6,259 nt of DNA, from assembly GCA_937910655.1 (NCBI GenBank), contig CALEMV010000348.1, positions 1 through 6,259 of the forward strand, written 5' to 3'. This document shows, in pieces, positions 1-5,137 of the stretch. The stretch comes from an uncultured Solobacterium sp. GTDB taxonomy: Bacteria > Bacillota_I > Bacilli_A > Erysipelotrichales > Erysipelotrichaceae. How positions within the stretch are numbered: the first letter of the stretch is position 1; each line of letters starts with the position of its first letter. The translations under genes were made by a program, and so were the position numbers. The notes beneath the pieces are model-generated. The model made no database searches and had not been told where the DNA came from. It was given only the letters and a program-made list of their open reading frames with translations.

Positions 1-1
1 A

Positions 2-991
2 GTAACCTGCTCTAAGGTACCAGATGCTTACGTATATTTATCATTTTTACAAGATGCAAAACTAAAACGAAGCTTTGTAAATCGATTGATAGAACGAGGA
101 CTACTCAATGAGAATGGTATTCGAAAACCATTGCGTATATTCGATACGGAGTATCAAAGAGATGTTTATGTAATCGATATTTTTGCAAAAAAGAAGTCGA
201 TTGGAAAACTTACGGTTGCGGTGGAGAATGAAATCAGTGAAGAGGATGTTAAATTATTTGCGGATGCTTCATCAATCTATCTACGTCATCAACTTACAAA
301 TCATGGATCGAAACGTGAACAAGCATTTACCTTACTGCTACAAAAAGATGAAGAGAGTCAATCGCTAGGTCTTCAATTACTACAAGAAACTGGTTATCTC
401 GTTAAGGGTACTTACATGCTTGCATATATTGATACTACGATTACAAATCGTATTACTGTATTGCGTTCTTTCTTAAGTGAGATACAGAAGAGTGATGTAA
501 ACCTATTAGGTGGTATTGTGAATGAACAGTGTTATCTTTTATTGGCAAGCACAAACTATATTGATTTGAAACAATACCCAAATATTCATGTTGGATATAG
601 TATGCAGTTTGAAAAACTTCATCATCTTGATGGATACGCAAGACAGGCAGAATATGCAGCTAGTAAGGCAAAGGGGAGAGAGGCAAACTTCCAGAATCTA
701 ATTGATTCCTATTTGCATAGCCAGTTAGAAAAACAATTACCACTAGATACATTGGTTGACTTAAAAATACAAAAACTCATTGCGTATGATTGTAAGTATG
801 AGACGAAGTATTACGTGACATTGTGTATGTATGTTAACTCACAATACTCAAAACAGAAGACTGCAGAAGGGCTTTATATTCATCTGAATACCGTTAAGTA
901 TCGTCTACAGCAAATCGAAAAATTATTTGATATCGATTTTGAAAAAGACGAGAAATTGATACGTTTGGCAATGTTAGTGCATCACGTTTAA
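2..991 (+). CDS. PucR-family transcriptional regulator, C-terminal HTH (5' partial)
   Basis: This is probably a DNA-binding regulator with the C-terminal helix-turn-helix of the PucR/CdaR type. The frame is open from base 2 to the TAA at 989-991, so the gene starts left of the window. The in-frame TTG at 86 has no ribosome binding site and is not a credible start. About 329 residues are visible. The last ~50 carry the signature: a helix around YVTLCMYVNSQYSKQKTA, then LYIHLNTVKYRLQQIEKL (about nt 869-925), which matches the family pattern of a spaced helix followed by 'H-x-NTV-x-YRL-xx-I'. The middle (about nt 380-640) looks like the GGDEF-like fold of this family without a GGDEF motif. The N-terminal sensory domain is missing, so the ligand is unknown. 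PucR relatives control purine, sugar-acid or amino-acid genes, but no target is evident here. The family call is firm and the function is not. Confidence 0.85.
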   Translation, partial: VTCSKVPDAYVYLSFLQDAKLKRSFVNRLIERGLLNENGIRKPLRIFDTEYQRDVYVIDIFAKKKSIGKLTVAVENEISEEDVKLFADASSIYLRHQLTNHGSKREQAFTLLLQKDEESQSLGLQLLQETGYLVKGTYMLAYIDTTITNRITVLRSFLSEIQKSDVNLLGGIVNEQCYLLLASTNYIDLKQYPNIHVGYSMQFEKLHHLDGYARQAEYAASKAKGREANFQNLIDSYLHSQLEKQLPLDTLVDLKIQKLIAYDCKYETKYYVTLCMYVNSQYSKQKTAEGLYIHLNTVKYRLQQIEKLFDIDFEKDEKLIRLAMLVHHV

Positions 992-1004
992 TTTTTTATT
1001 GCGT

Positions 1005-1037
1005 TTGACTTTTCAAATCAGAAAAAAGAAGTATACT
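1005..1037 (+). promoter_or_regulatory. Possible SigA-type promoter for the Cys-rich miniprotein gene
   Basis: A TATACT -10-like hexamer lies at 1032-1037. The best -35-like hexamer, TTGACT at 1005-1010, is 21 bases upstream, which is longer than the usual 16-18. A weaker TTTTCA at 1010-1015 gives a 16-base spacer. The position fits: it follows the regulator's stop codon and precedes the AAGGAG site at 1062. The wrong spacing keeps this tentative. Confidence 0.35.
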
Positions 1038-1061
1038 AATAGTGTTAGTTATAGTTAACTT

Positions 1062-1067
1062 AAGGAG
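1062..1067 (+). promoter_or_regulatory. Ribosome binding site that sets the miniprotein start
   Basis: AAGGAG ends seven bases before the ATG at 1075. The in-frame GTG at 1042 has no such site upstream and would add 11 residues in front of the membrane segment. The ATG at 1075 is therefore the chosen start. Confidence 0.8.
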
Positions 1068-1074
1068 CGTAAAT

Positions 1075-1287
1075 ATGAACCTTTCAACATTAATAGTATT
1101 ATTGGTCGTTGTTGTAATTATTGCATTTGATATTCGATATGTGATGAAAAATGGAGTAAGCTCCTGTAGTGGAGATTGTAGTTCTGGCTGTCATTCTTCC
1201 TGTAGATGGGTAGGAGACATCAAAAAGGCACAACGCAATATCCGTATTCAAAATAAGATTAAGTCCTTGTTAGGATTATCGAAGTAA
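1075..1287 (+). CDS. FeoB-associated-type Cys-rich membrane miniprotein (p12-like)
   Basis: This is a 70-residue protein. Residues 4-18 form a hydrophobic helix (STLIVLLVVVVIIAF), followed by DIRYVMKNG and then four cysteines at 31, 35, 39 and 43 with regular CX3CX3CX3C spacing and a histidine at 40. A basic tail follows (residues 44-70, rich in K and R). The N-terminal helix, the 'IRY' after it and the short Cys/Gly/Ser segment resemble the FeoB-associated Cys-rich membrane protein family, also labelled 'virus attachment protein p12' in databases. Those proteins often accompany ferrous iron transporters, and a metal-related role is usually assumed rather than proven. The tail is longer than the bare Cys cluster typical of relatives I know. 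No feoA or feoB is visible nearby. The gene seems to be monocistronic: a possible promoter precedes it and a terminator follows six bases after the stop. Topology (N-out or N-in) cannot be decided. Confidence 0.75.
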   Translation: MNLSTLIVLLVVVVIIAFDIRYVMKNGVSSCSGDCSSGCHSSCRWVGDIKKAQRNIRIQNKIKSLLGLSK

Positions 1288-1292
1288 TCTAT

Positions 1293-1319
1293 AAGTCACT
1301 GAGGTGGCTTTTTCTTTTT
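1293..1319 (+). terminator. Intrinsic terminator after the Cys-rich miniprotein
   Basis: AAGTCAC (1293-1299) pairs with GTGGCTT (1304-1310) around a TGAG loop, giving seven base pairs with one G-U. A T-rich run follows to 1319, interrupted by one C. It separates the miniprotein from the PLP enzyme gene. Confidence 0.75.
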
Positions 1320-1411
1320 GCTTTCTTGAAAGCTATCATAGATGGGTGTAGGCTATAAGTAGATGTTTCAACGACAATAATTACTAACCAATATCATTCA
1401 TAATTTTTAGT

Positions 1412-1418
1412 GGGGAAG
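1412..1418 (+). promoter_or_regulatory. Ribosome binding site that sets the PLP enzyme start
   Basis: GGGGAAG lies just before the ATG at 1422. The upstream in-frame GTG at 1410 overlaps this purine run and has only AT-rich sequence before it. The ATG is therefore preferred, which gives 378 residues. The 102 bases between the preceding terminator and this site show a small perfect GCTTTC/GAAAGC inverted repeat at 1320-1333 but no recognisable riboswitch or T-box and no convincing promoter. Confidence 0.6.
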
Positions 1419-1421
1419 AAA

Positions 1422-2558
1422 ATGAAACAGAATACAAAGTTATTGCACGGTTACACCGTATTAGACCAATATACTGGTGCTGCCAGCATACCAATCTATC
1501 AAACGTCCACATTTCATAATACAGAGTTGTATTGTGATGAGCAGAAGTATTTGTACACCCGTTTCTCCAATCCAACGATTGATGCATTAGAAGATGGTCT
1601 TCGTTGTATTGAGAATGCCAAATATGCATTGAGTTTTAGTTCTGGTATGAGTGCGATATCGAATGTTTTGATGTTGTTAAATGCTGGTGAACATGTCATC
1701 CTTCCAAAGGAAGTGTATGGTGGTACTTGTCAGTTTGCGACGAAGATTCTACCTCGTTATCAAATCTCAGCTAGTTTTGTAGATATGGCAAATCTTGCAG
1801 AGATAGAAAGTGCGATTACAGCTAAAACACGCATGATCTATATTGAGACACCATCCAATCCTTTATTAAAGATATGTGATATTGGCGCAATCGTGTCCAT
1901 TGCAAAAAAGAATGGATTGATTGCGGTAGTTGATAACACTTTTATGACAACATTGTTCCAAGATACACTTGCGTTAGGTGTTGATATTGTTGTAGAGAGT
2001 GCTACGAAGTTTATCAATGGTCATAGTGATGTAGTGGCTGGTGTTGTTGCGACAAATAATGAAGATTACTACAAGCAGTTAGTTCTATTTCGAAAGAACT
2101 TTGGTGGTATCTTAGGTGTACAAGATGCTTGGTTAATTATGCGTGGTATGAAGACAATGGGCTTACGTATGAAACAGTCATCTGAAAATGCACAAGCAAT
2201 CGCAGAATTCTTGTACAATCATCCAAAAATCAAACAAGTATATTATCCAGGTTTAGATTCCCATCCTGGTCATGATATTCATATGTCACAAGCTAAATGT
2301 GGTGGTGCAGTATTATCCTTTTCTCTTGCAAGTAAAGATGATTTGATGTCTTTTACAAGGAAAGTAAAGATTCCAATTTTGGCAGTAAGTTTAGGTGGTG
2401 TGGAATCAATTTTATCTCATCCTGCAACGATGTCTCATGCTTGCTTAAGTGTAGAAGAGCGCTTAGAACAGGGAGTAACCGATGAACTGTTACGCTTATC
2501 TTGTGGCATTGAGGATATTACAGATTTACTGGAAGACTTTAAGCAAGCATTAGAATAA
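1422..2558 (+). CDS. PLP-dependent Cys/Met metabolism enzyme (cystathionine/methionine lyase-like)
   Basis: This is a cytosolic fold-type I PLP enzyme of the transsulfuration family, acting on sulfur amino acids by beta/gamma elimination or replacement. Its 378 residues are the usual family length and it looks intact. Visible landmarks are YTRFSNPT (Y45 and R47, which bind the PLP phosphate of the partner subunit), SSGMSA (73-78), Y99 in VYGGT (ring stacking), ETPSNP (142-147), D171 in DNTF (pyridine nitrogen), SATKFINGHSD with K196 as the Schiff-base lysine, SLGGVES (323-329), HPATMSH, and R358 in LLRLSCGIED (substrate carboxylate). YGGT rather than YGCT argues against a classic methionine gamma-lyase. 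However, the positions matching human CGL E59, R119 and E339 are L44, Q104 and V322, so it is not a canonical cystathionine gamma-lyase either. Substrate is therefore undecided between cystathionine, homocysteine, cysteine and methionine. It stands alone between two terminators. Confidence 0.9.
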   Translation: MKQNTKLLHGYTVLDQYTGAASIPIYQTSTFHNTELYCDEQKYLYTRFSNPTIDALEDGLRCIENAKYALSFSSGMSAISNVLMLLNAGEHVILPKEVYGGTCQFATKILPRYQISASFVDMANLAEIESAITAKTRMIYIETPSNPLLKICDIGAIVSIAKKNGLIAVVDNTFMTTLFQDTLALGVDIVVESATKFINGHSDVVAGVVATNNEDYYKQLVLFRKNFGGILGVQDAWLIMRGMKTMGLRMKQSSENAQAIAEFLYNHPKIKQVYYPGLDSHPGHDIHMSQAKCGGAVLSFSLASKDDLMSFTRKVKIPILAVSLGGVESILSHPATMSHACLSVEERLEQGVTDELLRLSCGIEDITDLLEDFKQALE

Positions 2559-2614
2559 TGGAAAAATATTCATCGTATTTTGTATGCGTGATAAGATGTA
2601 AATATCAACTTTTG

Positions 2615-2642
2615 AATCGTTGAATCATTCAACGATTTTTTT
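2615..2642 (+). terminator. Strong intrinsic terminator after the PLP enzyme gene
   Basis: AATCGTTGAA (2615-2624) is a perfect complement of TTCAACGATT (2628-2637) around a short TCA loop; in RNA the top pair probably opens. The stem runs directly into seven T residues (2636-2642). It lies 56 bases after the stop codon and isolates this gene from the ssb-ffh region. Confidence 0.9.
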
Positions 2643-2689
2643 CGTGGAATAGACAATAGAACAGTGTACATAGTGAATGGGGGTGGATT

Positions 2690-2977
2690 ATGTTAAATAC
2701 ATTTGTGCTATTAGGAAAGGTACATTCTTTACCGTTGATACAAGGGACGAATCTTTCAGAGAATCAATCGACGATAGAGATTGAGTGTCAACGTGCATTT
2801 ACGGACAATGGAGTGATGTCTGATGTTTTTACTGTGCGCCTGTGGCGTGGGATTGCGGAGTCTTGTAAGGCTGCGTGTAAGATTGGAACAGTGATTGCGA
2901 TTAAGGGAAGGGTAGAAGTGAATCTACAGACCAAAGCGATGGAGTTAATTGCCGAAAAGGTTGAGTTTATTCGTTAA
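2690..2977 (+). CDS. Short single-stranded DNA-binding (SSB-like) OB-fold protein
   Basis: This is a 95-residue protein that resembles the OB-fold core of bacterial SSB. It starts MLNTFVLLGKV, like the 'MLNKVILIGRL' start of SSBs. It continues with STIEIECQRAF (27-37), then DVFTVRLWRGIAE (45-57), matching the 'D-F-x-V-x-x-W-x-x-x-A-E' core with W52. KIGTVIAIKGRVEV (64-77) matches 'K-G-x-x-V-x-V-x-G-R-x'. The end, AEKVEFIR, matches the last OB strand. It lacks the flexible tail and acidic tip of housekeeping SSB, which recruits repair and replication partners, so it is more likely an accessory or PriB-sized protein than the main SSB. The ATG follows a GGGGGTGG purine run (2679-2686). It lies 84 bases before ffh with no terminator between, so co-transcription is possible. 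It sits where many Firmicutes carry ylxM, but it shows no similarity to an HTH protein. The binding target (DNA or RNA) is unproven. Confidence 0.75.
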   Translation: MLNTFVLLGKVHSLPLIQGTNLSENQSTIEIECQRAFTDNGVMSDVFTVRLWRGIAESCKAACKIGTVIAIKGRVEVNLQTKAMELIAEKVEFIR

Positions 2978-2992
2978 GTAGAGAATTGAGAC

Positions 2993-3054
2993 ACTTCACT
3001 ATATCTAAAGCAGAGATAACTATGATAAAATAAGGACGTTTGATAAAGTGAGGT
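2993..3054 (+). repeat. Long-range inverted repeat covering the ffh ribosome binding site
   Basis: Bases 2993-3005 (ACTTCACTATATC) can pair with 3042-3054 (GATAAAGTGAGGT). Twelve of thirteen positions pair, with one G-U and one A-A mismatch, across a 36-base loop. The right arm contains GTGAGGT, the ribosome binding site of ffh. In RNA read through from ssb this could hide the site. In DNA it could be an operator flanking a possible promoter. The pairing is seen; any function is inference, and chance pairing in AT-rich sequence remains possible. Confidence 0.4.
2995..3026 (+). promoter_or_regulatory. Weak candidate promoter for ffh
   Basis: TATGAT at 3021-3026, followed by AAAAT, is a good -10-like element about 35 bases before the ffh ATG. 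The nearest -35-like hexamer, TTCACT at 2995-3000, is 20 bases away, so the pair is suboptimal. If used, transcription would start near 3033 and exclude the left arm of the inverted repeat at 2993-3054. Confidence 0.3.
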
Positions 3055-3061
3055 ATAAAAC

Positions 3062-4477
3062 ATGGCATTTGATTCCTTAAGTGACAGACTGAATAAAGCG
3101 TTACGTAATGTGGCCGGTAAGGGTACGTTAACGGATAATAACATGGAAGACATGCTGAAAGAAGTGCGTTTAGCATTACTTGAAGCAGATGTAAACTATC
3201 GTATTGTAAAAGAATTCTTAGATGAGATTCGTACAAAGTCCAGAGGTGAAGAAGTACTACAGAGCGTAGAACCTGGACAACAGCTCGTTAAGATTGTTCA
3301 TGATCAAATTATTGAATTACTTGGTACAGAAGAAGTTGGTCTCAATTTTGTAGAAGATGGCATTACTAAAATTATGCTTGTCGGTTTACAAGGTACAGGT
3401 AAGACAACAAGCGTAGCTAAGATTGCACGTATCTGTAAAGAAAAGTTCAATAAGAAGGTATTGTTAATTGCGGCCGACGTCATTCGTCCTGCGGCGATTG
3501 ATCAGTTACAGACATTAGGTAAGGAAATCGATACAGAAGTATTTACCTTAGGGGTTGAAACTCCAGCGGTTGAAACAGTTCGTCAGGGTATGGAATACGC
3601 TGAAAAGAATGGTTTCGATACAGTATTTATCGATACTGCTGGTCGTTTACATATCGATGAAGCATTAATGAATGAGTTAAAGGATATCAATGAACTTGTT
3701 CATCCAGACGACATTCTTCTTACAGTCGATGCGATGACTGGTCAAGATATCGTTAACGTAGCGCAAGCCTTTAAGGATGCGTTACCATTAACTGGTTTAG
3801 TTGTAACGAAGTTTGATGGTGACTCCAGAGGTGGTGGTGTTCTTTCTGTTAAGAAGATCACAGGCGTTCCTATCAAGTTTGTCGGTGAAGGTGAAAAGAT
3901 TGAGGATATGGATATCTTCCATCCTGATCGTATGGCTGACCGTATTCTTGGCATGGGTGACGTTGTTACTCTTGTAGAAAAGGCCCAGGAGAAGTTAGAC
4001 CTTGAAGAAGCCAATAAGATGGCTGAGCGTATGCTTGCGGGTCAATTTACAATGGATGATATGTTAAAGCAGTTTGAACAGATTCAAAAGTTAGGTCCTC
4101 TTGGTGGCATTATGAAGATGATTCCAGGTATGAACCAATACGCTGGTATGTTAGATGAAGCCAAGGCAAGCGACTCTATGCGTCATATGAAGGCTATCAT
4201 TCAGTCCATGACAATGGAAGAAAGAGCACATCCAGAAAAGATGCGTGGCACAATGAAGAAGCGTGTAGCACGTGGATCTGGTCGTAGTGTAGATGAAGTG
4301 AATAAGCTCATCAACCAGTTTGGTAAGATGAAGAAGCTTATGGACTCCATGGGCAATATGCAAAGAAATGGCTCTTTAAACCAAGAAAATCTAGAAAAGA
4401 TGATGGGTAATGCACAAAAGCGTGCAGGCCAAAACTTCCCAAATGGCTTTGGTGGAAAGAATCCATTTAAATTTTAA
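3062..4477 (+). CDS. ffh: Signal recognition particle GTPase Ffh (SRP54)
   Basis: Ffh binds SRP RNA and signal sequences of nascent membrane and secreted proteins, and delivers ribosomes to the receptor FtsY at the membrane. The 471 residues are full length. The N domain (about 1-95) is helical and carries LKEVRLALLEADVN. The G domain (about 100-295) shows G1 GLQGTGKTT (108-116), G2 DVIRPAAIDQL (139-149), G3 DTAGR (191-195), G4 TKFDGD (249-254) and G5-region VGEGEK (274-279). The methionine-rich M domain (about 300-435) contains the RNA-binding motif RVARGSGRSVDEV (401-413). The C terminus is a flexible Gln/Asn/Gly-rich tail. Small departures from the commonest motif spellings are GTGKTT for GSGKTT, DVIRPAA for DVYRPAA and TKFDGD for TKLDGD. 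None removes a key residue. GTGAGGT at 3048-3054 supports the ATG at 3062. rpsP follows with its own promoter and no terminator lies between. Confidence 0.98.
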   Translation: MAFDSLSDRLNKALRNVAGKGTLTDNNMEDMLKEVRLALLEADVNYRIVKEFLDEIRTKSRGEEVLQSVEPGQQLVKIVHDQIIELLGTEEVGLNFVEDGITKIMLVGLQGTGKTTSVAKIARICKEKFNKKVLLIAADVIRPAAIDQLQTLGKEIDTEVFTLGVETPAVETVRQGMEYAEKNGFDTVFIDTAGRLHIDEALMNELKDINELVHPDDILLTVDAMTGQDIVNVAQAFKDALPLTGLVVTKFDGDSRGGGVLSVKKITGVPIKFVGEGEKIEDMDIFHPDRMADRILGMGDVVTLVEKAQEKLDLEEANKMAERMLAGQFTMDDMLKQFEQIQKLGPLGGIMKMIPGMNQYAGMLDEAKASDSMRHMKAIIQSMTMEERAHPEKMRGTMKKRVARGSGRSVDEVNKLINQFGKMKKLMDSMGNMQRNGSLNQENLEKMMGNAQKRAGQNFPNGFGGKNPFKF

Positions 4478-4496
4478 TGATGTAAAGGTTTTTTAC

Positions 4497-4524
4497 TTGA
4501 CAGTGAATTTCGAATCAGTATAAT
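4497..4524 (+). promoter_or_regulatory. Perfect-consensus SigA-type promoter of rpsP
   Basis: TTGACA (4497-4502) and TATAAT (4519-4524) match the housekeeping consensus at every position, with a 16-base spacer. Transcription should start near 4531, giving a leader of about 25 bases before the rpsP ATG. It gives rpsP-khpA and downstream genes a strong supply independent of ffh, which fits the high demand for a ribosomal protein. Confidence 0.9.
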
Positions 4525-4539
4525 AAACATGTAAGAAAT

Positions 4540-4555
4540 AGGAGGTATTTATACC
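4540..4555 (+). promoter_or_regulatory. Strong rpsP ribosome binding site with a small overlapping inverted repeat
   Basis: AGGAGGT (4540-4546) is a full complement of the 16S rRNA 3' end, nine bases before the ATG. GGTA (4544-4547) can pair with TACC (4552-4555) around TTTA, overlapping the end of the site and touching the start codon. Four base pairs is a weak hairpin, so a regulatory role is only a possibility. Confidence 0.6.
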
Positions 4556-4840
4556 ATGGCAGTTAAATTACGTTTAAAGAGAATGGGTGCCAAGAAGGCT
4601 CCAAGATATCGTATCGTTGCGGCAGACTCACGTTTTGCTAGAGATGGACGTGAAATCGAAACAATCGGACATATCAATCCAACAACAGAACCTGAAACAG
4701 TAGTAGTAAATGAAGAAAAGGCTCTTAATTGGTTAAGAAACGGTGCTCAGCCTTCTGATACAGTTAGAAACATTCTTTCTCGTCAAGGTATCATGAAGAA
4801 GTTCCATGATGAGAAGGTAGCCGCTAAGAAGAAAGCGTAA
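4556..4840 (+). CDS. rpsP: 30S ribosomal protein S16
   Basis: S16 is an early-binding protein of the small ribosomal subunit that helps organise 16S rRNA folding. The 94-residue product has the family's near-invariant start, [20 protein letters not shown], then [22 protein letters not shown] (22-43), the best-known S16 signature. It ends in a lysine-rich tail typical of Firmicutes versions. The strong ribosome binding site at 4540-4546 and the consensus promoter fix the start. khpA follows after only five bases without its own clear ribosome binding site, so the two are probably translated in a coupled way. Confidence 0.99.
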   Translation: MAVKLRLKRMGAKKAPRYRIVAADSRFARDGREIETIGHINPTTEPETVVVNEEKALNWLRNGAQPSDTVRNILSRQGIMKKFHDEKVAAKKKA

Positions 4841-4845
4841 GCATC

Positions 4846-5094
4846 ATGGCAGAGCTGGATAAGGTACTTCTAAATCTAGTTAAGCCAATGGTTGAAGACA
4901 AGGAATCCTTGGATGTACGTCTGATGCCTAGCTTAGATGATAAAGAAGTTTTGTTACATGTTTATGCAAAAAATGATGATATTGCTCGTCTGATTGGCAG
5001 AAAGGGCAGTATGGCAAGCGCATTACGTCAAGTAATGTCCGTTGCTTCTCATAGTAATAACAAGAAAGTAACAATCAAGTTCGAACAGATTTAA
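4846..5094 (+). CDS. khpA: KH-domain RNA-binding protein KhpA (YlqC/YlqC-like)
   Basis: This small KH-domain protein is 82 residues, the usual family length. KhpA works as an RNA-binding partner of KhpB/Jag in Firmicutes, with reported effects on cell length and division and on small RNAs. The KH core is visible: ARLIGRKGSMASALRQVM, with the GXXG loop as GRKG at residues 51-54, preceded by VLLHVYAKNDD and followed by the strand KKVTIKFEQI. Its place directly after rpsP and before rimM is the standard Firmicutes arrangement. The ATG is five bases after the rpsP stop and only weak purine sequence precedes it, so it probably depends on ribosomes finishing rpsP. Its own stop codon lies in the base of a terminator stem. 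Confidence 0.95.
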   Translation: MAELDKVLLNLVKPMVEDKESLDVRLMPSLDDKEVLLHVYAKNDDIARLIGRKGSMASALRQVMSVASHSNNKKVTIKFEQI

Positions 5095-5117
5095 GGATGC
5101 TACGGCATCCTTTTTTT
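5093..5117 (+). terminator. Intra-operon intrinsic terminator/attenuator between khpA and rimM
   Basis: AAGGATGC (5093-5100) pairs perfectly with GCATCCTT (5105-5112) around TACG. In RNA the loop is closed by C-G, making C(UACG)G, a member of the very stable UNCG tetraloop class. Seven T residues follow (5111-5117). Only 20 bases remain before the rimM ATG and they are mostly ribosome binding site, with no room for a new promoter. Some transcripts must therefore pass this site, or a promoter must lie inside khpA, where I saw no good match. The khpA stop codon (5092-5094) overlaps the stem base. Confidence 0.9.
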
Positions 5118-5137
5118 GAAAATAAAGGAGAGGGAAG

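Noticed and set aside
86..991. Regulator gene starting at the TTG at 86
   Set aside because: The same frame is open back to base 2 with plausible coding sequence, and there is no ribosome binding site before 86. The gene is cut by the window edge.
1042..1074. GTG at 1042 as start of the Cys-rich miniprotein
   Set aside because: The AAGGAG site at 1062-1067 points to the ATG at 1075, and the extension would lie in the untranslated leader.
1327..1359. TTGAAA (1327-1332) and TATAAG (1354-1359) as a promoter for the PLP enzyme
   Set aside because: The spacer is 21 bases, there is no extended -10, and TTGAAA lies in a small inverted repeat. Other hexamers such as CATAAT at 1399-1404 lack a -35 partner.
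1320..1421. Possible S-box or T-box leader before the PLP enzyme
   Set aside because: About 100 bases is too short for these elements together with a terminator, and none of their conserved motifs is visible.
1384..1699. Minus-strand open frames opposite the PLP enzyme
   Set aside because: They lie inside a clearly conserved enzyme gene, have no family resemblance and no credible ribosome binding site.
2967..3236. Minus-strand open frame across the ssb-ffh gap
   Set aside because: It overlaps the ffh start and ssb end, and its translation looks like a shadow of AT-rich sequence with no recognisable domain.
3742..4363. Minus-strand open frames inside ffh
   Set aside because: They are shadows of the conserved G and M domains of Ffh; their translations resemble no protein family.
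4482..4496. Hairpin GTAAA/TTTAC after ffh as a terminator
   Set aside because: The stem is five mostly A-T pairs with the T run inside the loop and right arm, with no U-tract after the stem. It also touches the -35 element of rpsP.
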